A stretch of 64,000 nt of DNA, taken from assembly GCF_014698475.1 (NCBI RefSeq), contig NZ_JACJTB010000002.1, positions 186,001 through 250,000 on the forward strand. The letters are read 5' to 3'. Shown here piece after piece: positions 56,490-64,000 of this stretch. The notes beneath the pieces were generated by a model. That model saw only the letters and a program-made list of their open reading frames with translations. It did not search any database and was not told where the DNA came from. Source of the DNA: Nostoc spongiaeforme FACHB-130. Its GTDB lineage: Bacteria > Cyanobacteriota > Cyanobacteriia > Cyanobacteriales > Nostocaceae. The position numbers were made by a program, and so were the translations under genes. Every line of letters starts with the position of its first letter. The first letter of the stretch is position 1.

Positions 56490-56507
56490 GACGCAATATA
56501 CTGCGTC
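56490..56507. repeat. Inverted repeat GACGCA...TGCGTC
   Basis: GACGCA and TGCGTC enclose ATATAC in the region 40-56 bases upstream of pilM. It matches the GACG...CGTC type of interspersed hairpin also seen near 12049. It may be in the pilM leader. Confidence 0.5.
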
Positions 56508-56545
56508 GACAATTTAAATTTTCTATTTAGTAGTCCGGCGGAACT

Positions 56546-57652
56546 GTGGTGAAAAGCTTCAATAGTCTGTTTGGCAAATCTAATAAAGGGGTTGGTATCG
56601 AACTTGCATCAGAACGGGTAAACATCGTTCAGTTACGCAAGCAGCGCCAAGGTTTAAAACTAGAATCTTTTACATCTGTTCCAGTTCCCGAAGGTGTGGT
56701 GACAGATGGTCAAATTACTGACCCCCCGACAATGGCGCAAATCATTCAGCAAGGATTAGCTGAAAGTAAAATCAAAGCTTCTCGTGTTGCGACCGGTGTA
56801 CCTGGACGAGATTCTATCGTACGTCTGATTCCAGTGCCAGCTGAGTTAGATGACAAAGAATTACGGGACATGGTGTTAAATCATGAAGCTGGCTTGTATT
56901 TACCATATCCGCGTGAAGAAGCTGATGTAGATTACCAAAAACTTGGGTACTTTGTAGATGAGGACGGCATCGAAAAAGTACAGGTATTATTAGTAGCCAC
57001 CCGCAAGGAGGTGACTGATACATATTTAAGTACTTTTGAGCAAGCTGGATTGCAAATCGATGTTTTAGAGATTAACAGTTTTGCGCTGATTCGGACAATC
57101 CGCGACCAACTGCGGCAATTTGGCCCACAGGAAGCGGTAGTACTAGTTGACATTGAGTTCGACAGTACAGAAATAGCCATCATTGTGAACGGAGTACCTC
57201 AATTTTCGCGGACTGTGCCAATTGGTACTTATCAAATGCAAGAAGCCCTAGCTAGGGCGATGAGTGTACCCATATCACGGGATATGGAACTTTTACGGGA
57301 AATGATTATTCCGGCAACTCCTATGGATGGTGGACAAACTGGGGTGACAGGAATCAACCCTGGGATGGCAGCGATGATGAGAGTTTTGGGAGAACTAACG
57401 GATGAATTGCGCCGTTCTATCGATTTTTACTTAAATCAAAGTGAAAATTTGGAAATCGCGCAGATTTTATTGGCTGGGCCGGGTGGCGGACTGCAACAGC
57501 TAGATGAGTTTTTCACACAACGCTTAAGCTTGCCAACTGCACAAGTAGATCCAGTGGGGGGTTTATCTTTGCAGGTTGATGAACAAAAATATCCAGCTTT
57601 GGAACGTTCTGGTTTAGCGATCGTACTTGGCCTCGGAATGCGGGAGGTATAA
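56546..57652 (+). CDS. pilM: Type IV pilus assembly protein PilM
   Basis: 368 residues from a GTG (two GTGs in a row; GGCGGA just before). Actin/FtsA-like fold: GIELASERVNIVQLRK at the start, VVLVDIEFDSTEIAIIVNG as the phosphate motif, and QILLAGPGGGLQQLDEF near the end. Cytoplasmic ring component of the pilus inner-membrane platform that binds the N-terminus of PilN. First gene of pilMNOQ. Confidence 0.95.
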   Translation: MVKSFNSLFGKSNKGVGIELASERVNIVQLRKQRQGLKLESFTSVPVPEGVVTDGQITDPPTMAQIIQQGLAESKIKASRVATGVPGRDSIVRLIPVPAELDDKELRDMVLNHEAGLYLPYPREEADVDYQKLGYFVDEDGIEKVQVLLVATRKEVTDTYLSTFEQAGLQIDVLEINSFALIRTIRDQLRQFGPQEAVVLVDIEFDSTEIAIIVNGVPQFSRTVPIGTYQMQEALARAMSVPISRDMELLREMIIPATPMDGGQTGVTGINPGMAAMMRVLGELTDELRRSIDFYLNQSENLEIAQILLAGPGGGLQQLDEFFTQRLSLPTAQVDPVGGLSLQVDEQKYPALERSGLAIVLGLGMREV

Positions 57653-57656
57653 CGGG

Positions 57657-58421
57657 ATGTACAGTTTAGATGTTAACTTTCTCAAAGACCGCCCAATTTA
57701 CCAAAATAAGAGTGACAAAAGAGCGGCTAAAAAGCTTTCGGTTGGCGATCCGAAACCAATTTTCTTAGGAGTTGGTTTGGGTTTATGTTTACCGATTTTT
57801 GCTGGGGCTGGTTGGTGGATACTGCAAGGGAAGAATGGTGAACTAGAGCAGAACATAGCACAGTTACAGCAAGAAGTCACTAGATTAGATTCAGAAATAG
57901 GAAATATTAACAAAATCAAGGAAGAAACAAATGCAGTTAAAGGGGAAACTCAAAGTTTAGTAACTGTATTTGACCAAATTCGACCTTGGTCAGCGATGTT
58001 ACAAGATTTGCGCGATCGCATTCCAGCTACAGTACAAATTGAGAACGTCAAACAAATTCCACCCACTCCAGCCGCAGAAGGTCAGCCACCCGCAAACCCG
58101 GCTGGTGGTATCGAAATCACCGGAGTCGCACGGACTTTTAACGATGTCAACGATTTCTTATTGAGTCTGCAACAATCTCAATTTTTGAAAGCTTCCGACA
58201 GCAGAATTACTGGTGCAAACTTAGTAGATGCACCATTACCACCAACTGCAAGTACATCTAAAGTTCCCATCAAACCGCCACAAATAGTTAAATACACAAT
58301 CCAATCGAGTTTAAGCGATGTTCCTGCTTCCGATTTGGTTCGGGAGTTAGAACAAAAAGGCACGGTAGGATTAGTAGCTCGAATTCGCACTATGCAACAA
58401 ACAGGAGTCATCCCGAAATGA
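57657..58421 (+). CDS. pilN: Type IV pilus assembly protein PilN
   Basis: ATG at 57657 (MYSLDVNFLKDRP), four bases after pilM with GGGAGG upstream. 254 residues. The DVNFLKDRP segment is the PilM-binding motif. A membrane helix at about 35-57 (GVGLGLCLPIFAGAGWW), a coiled coil, then a periplasmic ferredoxin-like domain. A Pro/Asn-rich insertion (PTPAAEGQPPANPAGG) interrupts it. Confidence 0.95.
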   Translation: MYSLDVNFLKDRPIYQNKSDKRAAKKLSVGDPKPIFLGVGLGLCLPIFAGAGWWILQGKNGELEQNIAQLQQEVTRLDSEIGNINKIKEETNAVKGETQSLVTVFDQIRPWSAMLQDLRDRIPATVQIENVKQIPPTPAAEGQPPANPAGGIEITGVARTFNDVNDFLLSLQQSQFLKASDSRITGANLVDAPLPPTASTSKVPIKPPQIVKYTIQSSLSDVPASDLVRELEQKGTVGLVARIRTMQQTGVIPK

Positions 58422-59179
58422 CGCTGAGTGAAGATTTGAATTTTGCAGATCAGGGTGAGGAATTTGACTCAGGTGCATCGCCCTACCCCGTCATATTTGG
58501 TATTGCCTTCACTCCCCAAATTATTGGAGCTATAGCTGGGGTAGCAGGTCTTGCTGGAGCTTTATTTATAGTGCTGAACTTTGTCATGCCAGCATGGGAT
58601 ACTTATCAGCAGCAGCAGGCAAAAAGTGGGGAATTGCAAGGGCAAATTGACCAAAAAAAAGCCACTCTGAAACAAATTGACCAAGTAAAAAAAGATTTAG
58701 CTGATGCCAAACAACAGCAAATTCAGGTGTTAGGTTTATTTGCTAATGAAAAAACTTTAGATACTCTGCTGTTAGATTTAAATCGGTTAATTGAGTCTGG
58801 TAATGTCCAAGTTCCTCCGAATGCAATCAAAGCCAAACTCCAGAAGTTTGCCCCTGCTACTAGTAAAGCTGAACCAATTACAGATGGTTCGTTGGGTGTA
58901 GCAGTAAATAACAAACTAAAACGCATCAGTATCAATGTCGAATTTATTGGTACTTATGAACAAACTCAATCAATTCTGCGGAATATAGAGCGTTTACAGC
59001 CTTTGTTAATCGTTAGAGATTATCAGTCAGTATTGGCTCCGGTACAAGCTACGACCCAAACAGGTAAAGCCATACGTCAAGTAGGGCCGCCACCTCTAAC
59101 TACATCTTTCCAGTTGCAGGCTTTGATGCCACTTACACCAGAAGAAATAGCCGCAGCTGCTAAAGCACCGCCTAAATAG
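58418..59179 (+). CDS. pilO: Type IV pilus assembly protein PilO
   Basis: 253 residues; ATG overlaps the pilN stop (ATGA). Membrane helix at about 34-56, a coiled coil (about 60-105, YQQQQAKSGELQGQIDQKK), then the ferredoxin-like periplasmic fold. Pairs with PilN to connect PilM to the secretin. There is no pilP gene between pilO and pilQ, usual for cyanobacteria. Confidence 0.93.
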   Translation: MTLSEDLNFADQGEEFDSGASPYPVIFGIAFTPQIIGAIAGVAGLAGALFIVLNFVMPAWDTYQQQQAKSGELQGQIDQKKATLKQIDQVKKDLADAKQQQIQVLGLFANEKTLDTLLLDLNRLIESGNVQVPPNAIKAKLQKFAPATSKAEPITDGSLGVAVNNKLKRISINVEFIGTYEQTQSILRNIERLQPLLIVRDYQSVLAPVQATTQTGKAIRQVGPPPLTTSFQLQALMPLTPEEIAAAAKAPPK

Positions 59180-59236
59180 AAGTGCTTTTTCTCAACAATT
59201 TTTGCTTAAAAATGTTTATAAAGTGAGGAATGAACT

Positions 59237-61612
59237 GTGAAACAGCTTCACGGTAATAGCTTAATATTGGGTGCTGCTGCTTTAACATTTTTGGCAGCTC
59301 AACCAGGGTGGGCGCAGGTAACTCAAGTTAATGATGTTAAGTTAAATGCTGTTGATGGTGGCATTAACGTAGTTTTAAAAACATCTTCAACTTCTCGCCC
59401 CCAGGTTTTTACAACCAAAAGAGGTAAAACCTTAGTTTCCGATGTAATTAATGCTCAACTACGATTACCAGGTGGTACTAACTTCCGTCAAGATAAACCT
59501 GCATCGGGAATTTCCTCTGTTGAAGTTGTGCAGTTAGATGCTAATAGCATTCGAGTCATAGTTACTGGTGATAACGATGCACCCAGTGGTCAACCAGTAC
59601 TACGCAAAGATGACAGAATTACCCTTGGCTTTACACCATCCACAGGTACAGTAGCGGCAACACCAACAACACCAACAGTACCTGCAACAAATGTGCCTGT
59701 GCAACCAAGCCAAAGGCCAGATGTTCTGGTTCCTAACCCAGAAATTAGTATTGATGGCAGACCTGCTCAAGCGGCTGGGCCTGGTCAACCTGTTAGCCAA
59801 GCGCCGCCATTCTTACCCAGAGCCGTTGCGCCACCAGTGGGAGACATCGCTGTTTCTGCCACAGATGCTTCTCCGAGTGTAATTGATTTAGGAACTCAAG
59901 AGCGTGTGCCGAGGCTGGTGTTGCGAGATGCACCAGTGCGAGAAGTATTATCACTTTTGGCTCGTGCAGCTAATTTGAATTTGGCTTATATCAGTGGTGA
60001 TGCTGCTGGGGGTCAGCAAGGTGCTGCTCCTGCCAATGCTGCTCAAACAATCTCTTTGGATATAGAAAACGAGCCTGTGCAAGATGTGTTTAACTATGTC
60101 TTGCGTTTAAGTGGGTTAGAAGCGAATCGGAATGGTCGTACAGTTTTTGTGGGGGCGAAATTACCTAATTCCACTCGTGATGTGATTGTACGTAGCTTGC
60201 GACTGAATCAGGTCAATGTCGGAGTTGCTTTGAACTTTTTAGTGGGGATGGGGGCGGAAAGTGCAGTCACCAGAGAACGGCAAGTAACTAATGTGACTGC
60301 TGTGCCTGTGGGTGGTAGTGCAGCTCCAGTAACTCAAAGTCAGACAACTACAGAAACAAGAATTGAACGCCTCACACTTGATGACTCTAAATACACAACA
60401 CCTTTGCTACGAGGTTTACAAGCATTAGGTGATGAGCGGACAAATTCCATAACATTGATTGGCCCTGCCAAACAAATTAATATAGCAATTTCTCAACTAA
60501 CTCAACTTGATGTTCGTCGTCGTCAAGTAGTAGTCAATGTCAAGATTATTGATGTTAACCTTTTAAACACTCATAACACTAATACTAGTTTTTCATTTGG
60601 GGTTGGCAATAATTACTTTACTAATGATGGCGGTGCAGCAGTTTTCAACTTTGGTGGTTCTAGGCCAGCTACTAGTGCTGAGACAGCAAATAACCTAACT
60701 GGTACTCCTGTTACTAGTAACCCACTTCAAGGAGGAAACATTTTTCTTAACACAACTAATCCAAATACAGGAACTCCCAATGCTGGTGTCAGTACAAATC
60801 CATTACAACCAGGACTGACAGCATTTACACAAGGAACTCCAGGAACAGTTACTGCTGTCCCCACTGCATTTGATCCTGTTACTGGCGAACCAACTAGATT
60901 TACTAACCAAATCACTGGGCAGACACCAGATACCTACACATACGGACTGCCTTCTTTATATCAATTTCCTAAACGTTTCTTGGCTAGTTTGCAAGCTCAG
61001 GTGACAAGTGGCAATGCTAAGATTTTGACCGACCCGACATTAATTGTGCAAGAAGGTCAGACTGCCAATGTTAACCTGACTCAAGAAGTAGTAGGAAACA
61101 TTAGAAATGAAATAACTCGTGGTAGTGATACTGCTGTACAAACTGTTACTGCTGAAAAAACAAGTGTGGGTTTAACATTAGCTGTCAAAGTTGACAGAAT
61201 TGATGATAATGGTTTTGTTTCATTATCTGTAGCCCCTATTGTTAAAGCTCCTCAATCTTCCGCAGAAATTAATGTTGGTGGTAATAGTCAAAGTATATTT
61301 TTAGTTTCTGAGCGATCGCTCAATTCTGGCTTGATTCGTTTACGTGATGGTCAGACATTAATTCTCTCAGGAATTATTCAAGACCAAGACCGGGTAACTG
61401 TTTCTAAAATACCCATTTTAGGAGATTTACCACTGATTGGTTCATTGTTTAGAAGAACAAACAAAAACAATCAACGCAATGAGGTAATTGTATTACTCAC
61501 ACCTCAAGTTATGGATGATTCGGAAAATTCTTCTTACGGCTATAATTACACACCTAGCCCAGAGGTACGAAATGTGCTTGAGCGTCGTGGTTTTGGTGCG
61601 CCTAAGCGGTAA
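59237..61612 (+). CDS. pilQ: Type IV pilus secretin PilQ
   Basis: 791 residues from a GTG with GAGG eight bases before. Signal peptide ending GWAQ. An AMIN domain (about 25-120) for peptidoglycan binding, a Pro/Thr-rich linker, a secretin N0/N1-type region (REVLSLLARAANLNLAYISGD), then the secretin core (GLPSLYQFPKRFLASLQAQ, VSERSLNSGLIRLRDGQTLILSGIIQDQDR, PLIGSLFRRTNKNNQRNEVIVLLTPQV). It is the outer-membrane channel of the pilus and of natural transformation. Confidence 0.95.
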   Translation: MKQLHGNSLILGAAALTFLAAQPGWAQVTQVNDVKLNAVDGGINVVLKTSSTSRPQVFTTKRGKTLVSDVINAQLRLPGGTNFRQDKPASGISSVEVVQLDANSIRVIVTGDNDAPSGQPVLRKDDRITLGFTPSTGTVAATPTTPTVPATNVPVQPSQRPDVLVPNPEISIDGRPAQAAGPGQPVSQAPPFLPRAVAPPVGDIAVSATDASPSVIDLGTQERVPRLVLRDAPVREVLSLLARAANLNLAYISGDAAGGQQGAAPANAAQTISLDIENEPVQDVFNYVLRLSGLEANRNGRTVFVGAKLPNSTRDVIVRSLRLNQVNVGVALNFLVGMGAESAVTRERQVTNVTAVPVGGSAAPVTQSQTTTETRIERLTLDDSKYTTPLLRGLQALGDERTNSITLIGPAKQINIAISQLTQLDVRRRQVVVNVKIIDVNLLNTHNTNTSFSFGVGNNYFTNDGGAAVFNFGGSRPATSAETANNLTGTPVTSNPLQGGNIFLNTTNPNTGTPNAGVSTNPLQPGLTAFTQGTPGTVTAVPTAFDPVTGEPTRFTNQITGQTPDTYTYGLPSLYQFPKRFLASLQAQVTSGNAKILTDPTLIVQEGQTANVNLTQEVVGNIRNEITRGSDTAVQTVTAEKTSVGLTLAVKVDRIDDNGFVSLSVAPIVKAPQSSAEINVGGNSQSIFLVSERSLNSGLIRLRDGQTLILSGIIQDQDRVTVSKIPILGDLPLIGSLFRRTNKNNQRNEVIVLLTPQVMDDSENSSYGYNYTPSPEVRNVLERRGFGAPKR

Positions 61613-61786
61613 ATTGTAGTAGGTGATAGGTGACAGGTTATACCAATTCACAATTCGCAATTCGCAATGACGCTCGCAGGCTCGCTACCGCTTCGCTAAC
61701 GCAATTAAAAAACTTAGATACAGCAAAGCTTTTAGGGTTTACATCTGTATCAAGTTTTGCGTGAAATGGTATTACAGCACCAAGAA

Positions 61787-61817
61787 CCCTGACTTCTTGA
61801 AGAAGTCGGGGTTTTTG
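61787..61817 (+). terminator. Terminator after pilQ
   Basis: CCC-T-GACTTCTT and AAGAAGTC-GGG form a stem, followed by GTTTTTG. It shares the core GACTTCTT/AAGAAGTC with the hairpin at 55061-55093. The region 61620-61700 before it holds ACAATTCGCAATTCGCAATGACG-type repeat sequence. Confidence 0.8.
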
Positions 61818-61836
61818 TTGTCCATAGCGGCAGTTT

Positions 61837-62328
61837 TTAAGCAGCGACAGAGATTTTCTCTTGTTCACGAGCATCGACTACTAAGACTAAGCATAAAGCT
61901 GCGATCGCTTTTTGCCATTCTTTTCGGACTACTGCATTTTCTACGCCGTCAAACAACCCTATCAGGTGAGGAACTGAAGCTTCTAAAGCTAGACGTGGTA
62001 CTGGACGATGTAATTCAACTAAGTGAGTTAAACTTTCTTGATTGTTCACAAAACCAATTACCCACGCAGTTGCATGATCTGGACTGTCGGGAACACGTTT
62101 AACACCCAACTCGTTTTTTAACCAATTGTAAAAAGGTGGTAATTCTTGGGCTAAAACTGCTCCGGCTGTGGGTAATGTTTCTTTGAGCAATTTAATATCT
62201 AAACCTGCTAATTCTTGTTGCAATTCTGGCAAATTCAGTACTTCATTCAGTGATTTTGACAGGATAGATTCTAGTTGTGCTTGGGAAAGATTTAGGTGTT
62301 GGGCGAATGTTGTAAGTAGCAAACTCAT
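61837..62328 (-). CDS. Conserved unknown cytoplasmic protein
   Basis: 163 residues, helical, no signal or membrane segment. It starts MSLLLTTFAQHLNLSQAQLES and has PPFYNWLKNELGVKRVPDSPDHATAWVIGFVNNQ in the middle. I recognise no family name. Convergent with pilQ; its stop is 18 bases from the T-run of the pilQ terminator. Confidence 0.7.
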   Translation of the reverse strand: MSLLLTTFAQHLNLSQAQLESILSKSLNEVLNLPELQQELAGLDIKLLKETLPTAGAVLAQELPPFYNWLKNELGVKRVPDSPDHATAWVIGFVNNQESLTHLVELHRPVPRLALEASVPHLIGLFDGVENAVVRKEWQKAIAALCLVLVVDAREQEKISVAA

Positions 62329-62486
62329 ACTTTAATCCTCTAGAAATTACTAGTTCACTTTTGCTACCTTTTAGCAAAAAAATTATGCTCAAAATATAGA
62401 TAAACTTTAGGGAAAATTTTAGTATCTCCGGGAAGATAGCATTGTAGTTAAAGTTATAAATTCGCGTTCAATCATTCATGAAAAAA

Positions 62487-62519
62487 ATATCCCCGACTTT
62501 TTTAAAAAGTCGGGGATAT
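62487..62519. terminator. Perfect inverted-repeat terminator
   Basis: ATATCCCCGACTTTTT and its complement AAAAAGTCGGGGATAT with a single central base. It is downstream of the minus-strand gene ending at 62576 and has A/T-runs on both sides. Same GACTTTTT/AAAAAGTC theme as the hairpins at 55061 and 61787. Confidence 0.7.
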
Positions 62520-62575
62520 AAATCTGGCAATTATTTTGTTCGTCTGCAATACTTTTTAGATAGATGATGTGGTAA

Positions 62576-62899
62576 TTAATTTGACGGTAGAGCTTTTTTA
62601 CCAGGTAAAAATTCAGGGTTTTCTAAAGGCGGCTGCTGAATTACAGGTGTTTTTGCTGGAGTAATTTTGAGGATCCTTTCGGGAGAAGAAATACTATTTG
62701 TTGATAAAAATTCTATTTCTCGTTCAAACTTGTCTCTTCCCTCACGGAAAAATTCTGCCTCTCGCGGATGGTAAATGCCGTTAGCTACAGTTTCAGGAGT
62801 TTGTTGAGCATTAACTGGAGTAATTAAGGACAATGCGCCTGTAGTGACGACTGTAGCTATGAGAAGGCGGGAGGATGTGGAAGATTTTATCTTTTTCAT
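62576..62899 (-). CDS. Small exported protein of unknown function
   Basis: ATG at 62897-62899 gives 107 residues with a signal peptide (KKIKSSTSSRLL... ending ITPVNAQ). The longer frame from 62974 would remove the signal peptide from the N-terminus and overlap the divergent gene. The mature part is short and Pro/Lys-rich with NGIYHPREAEFFREGRDKFEREIEFL. No family recognised. Confidence 0.7.
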   Translation of the reverse strand: MKKIKSSTSSRLLIATVVTTGALSLITPVNAQQTPETVANGIYHPREAEFFREGRDKFEREIEFLSTNSISSPERILKITPAKTPVIQQPPLENPEFLPGKKALPSN

Positions 62900-62968
62900 A
62901 GTATGCCAATCAGAGCTAGACAAGATAGCATATACTGAGCATCGACGTTTGAACGCCAATGATTTGTT

Positions 62969-64000
62969 GTGCAACCAGTTGACTTTACCACCCTGACTTC
63001 TGCTTGTAGCGAACTACGCGCTTACTGGCTGCCATCGCGTTTAGAACAAGTTTATCAGCGCGATCGCTACACTATTTCTATCGCATTACGCACCCTGAAA
63101 CAACGGGGTTGGCTGGAAATTTCTTGGCATCCCCAAGCTGCACGGATTTGTATTGGTGATCCGCCGCCGCGATCACCTGATACTTTTACCTTTAGTCAGC
63201 AACTAGTACATCAATTGGGCGGCTTGGCTTTAATTGCGATTGAAGCGATCGCACCTTGGGAAAGGGCGATTGATTTACAGTTTGCCCGTCGTCCAGGAGA
63301 ATCTGCCCTGTATCACTTGTATGTGGAAATTATGGGCAAATACAGCAATGCGATTTTGACTGATGCTAATAATTTCATCATTACGGCTGCCCATCAAGTT
63401 AGTGAACAGCAATCGAGTGTCCGACCAATTCAAACTGGACAGCTTTACGAATTTCCCCCCAAACTCACAGGCCCGGTTCCCAATTTGAGCGAATCTCAAG
63501 CACGTTGGCAAGAAAGGGTGAGTTTAGTTCCCGGTGCAATTAAGCGTCAACTGATCAAAAGTTATAGCGGTTTAAGTGCATCACTGGTAGATTCTCTGCT
63601 GTTGGCAGCGAGTATTGCACCAGACACAACTACTGATCAACTAAATTCTGAAGATTGGCAAAAACTCTTTGAATGTTGGCAAGAATGGCTACAAGCTTTA
63701 GATGTTGGTAAATTCCAACCAGCTTGGACAGCAACAGGTTACACCGTGATGGGTTGGGGTGCGGTTGCGCCAGTCAAAGATACTCAAATTTTGCTGAATA
63801 AGTATTATACTGACCAACTCAATCAACAGGTATTTGCTCAATTGCGCCATCAACTGAGTCAGAAGTTACAAAATATTCTGACGAAGTTAAAAGTCAAAGC
63901 CCAAGCCTTTATAACTCGGTTACAGCAATCAGATCAAGCGGATGATTATCGCCAAAAAGCAGATTTGTTGATGGCTAACTTGCAAAATTGGCAACCAGGA
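62969..64000 (+). CDS. NFACT-family protein (RqcH/fibronectin-binding-like), 3' partial
   Basis: GTG at 62969 is the first start after an in-frame TGA (62960-62962); the frame is open to the window end (344 codons). VDFTTLTSACSELRAYWLPSRLEQVYQRD fits the NFACT-N start, and YVEIMGKYSNAILTD is the hallmark of the family. RqcH (bacterial Rqc2) adds alanine tails to stalled nascent chains on 50S subunits; other members were first called fibronectin-binding. The C-terminal coiled coil and NFACT-R domain are outside the window. Start is 69 bases from the divergent exported protein. Confidence 0.85.
   Translation, partial: MQPVDFTTLTSACSELRAYWLPSRLEQVYQRDRYTISIALRTLKQRGWLEISWHPQAARICIGDPPPRSPDTFTFSQQLVHQLGGLALIAIEAIAPWERAIDLQFARRPGESALYHLYVEIMGKYSNAILTDANNFIITAAHQVSEQQSSVRPIQTGQLYEFPPKLTGPVPNLSESQARWQERVSLVPGAIKRQLIKSYSGLSASLVDSLLLAASIAPDTTTDQLNSEDWQKLFECWQEWLQALDVGKFQPAWTATGYTVMGWGAVAPVKDTQILLNKYYTDQLNQQVFAQLRHQLSQKLQNILTKLKVKAQAFITRLQQSDQADDYRQKADLLMANLQNWQPG

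Noticed and set aside
61638-62102. Frames of 78 and 113 codons on the minus and plus strands
   Set aside because: They cover the AATTCGCAATTCGCAATGACG-type repeat and the pilQ terminator, or are antisense to the gene at 61837-62328.

Overview
The window looks like chromosome of a filamentous, heterocyst-forming cyanobacterium (Nostoc/Anabaena type). The DNA is AT-rich and scattered with the HIP1 octamer GCGATCGC (for example 3118-3125 and 6120-6127). It carries psbY, a beta-carotene ketolase, beta-carboxysome shell genes, a HetZ-related gene, a Hsp70/SLH-porin repertoire typical of the group, and many short tandemly repeated (STRR-like) heptamer runs between and even inside genes. No phage, plasmid, CRISPR array, rRNA or tRNA was found.

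Layout. 1-7982: a two-gene signalling unit, a giant Ser/Thr kinase-AAA-GAF-histidine kinase-receiver protein (5' end outside the window) overlapping a receiver-PAS-histidine kinase-receiver protein. 8079-10562: two related pentapeptide-repeat proteins. 10880-16808: GDP-mannose dehydratase, an atypical SDR, an HD-domain protein, a cytochrome P450, and a ParA ATPase/coiled-coil pair that best fits the carboxysome-positioning system McdA/McdB. 17209-20713: a lipoprotein, a bestrophin, a VOC protein and crtW. 20749-26088: purU and an ABC-2/GldG-like/DUF4340 operon. 26258-34624: M61 peptidase, Crp-family regulator, a PilB-like protein lacking its ATPase core, a HetZ-related protein, ccmK4/ccmK3 and an alpha/beta hydrolase. 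34705-43387: unknown membrane protein, SLH porin, a small protein with a start-codon problem, a 1.2 kb gene-poor region, mtnP, a SUKH/DUF1877 pair and an MscS channel. 43813-53327: Hsp70-like protein, uvsE, map, cupredoxin, M16 peptidase, VOC, zinc-ribbon protein and gamma-carbonic anhydrase. 53527-64000: psbY, folC, a sugar-binding lipoprotein, the pilMNOQ operon, two small unknowns, and the start of an NFACT/RqcH gene.

Functional themes. CO2 fixation is represented by three unlinked loci (mcdAB candidate, ccmK3-ccmK4, gamma-carbonic anhydrase). Type IV pili are represented by pilMNOQ and a distant PilB-like protein that carries only the regulatory N-terminal parts. The observations I rate highest are the McdAB assignment, the ATPase-less PilB-like protein beside a HetZ-related gene, repeat DNA translated within an M16 peptidase and at the P450 C-terminus, a small conserved-looking gene with no canonical start codon, and candidate small RNAs ending in terminators with no gene upstream (28187-28284, and the minus strand of 38461-39000). 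All assignments come from reading the sequence and from memory of protein families; no database search was run.
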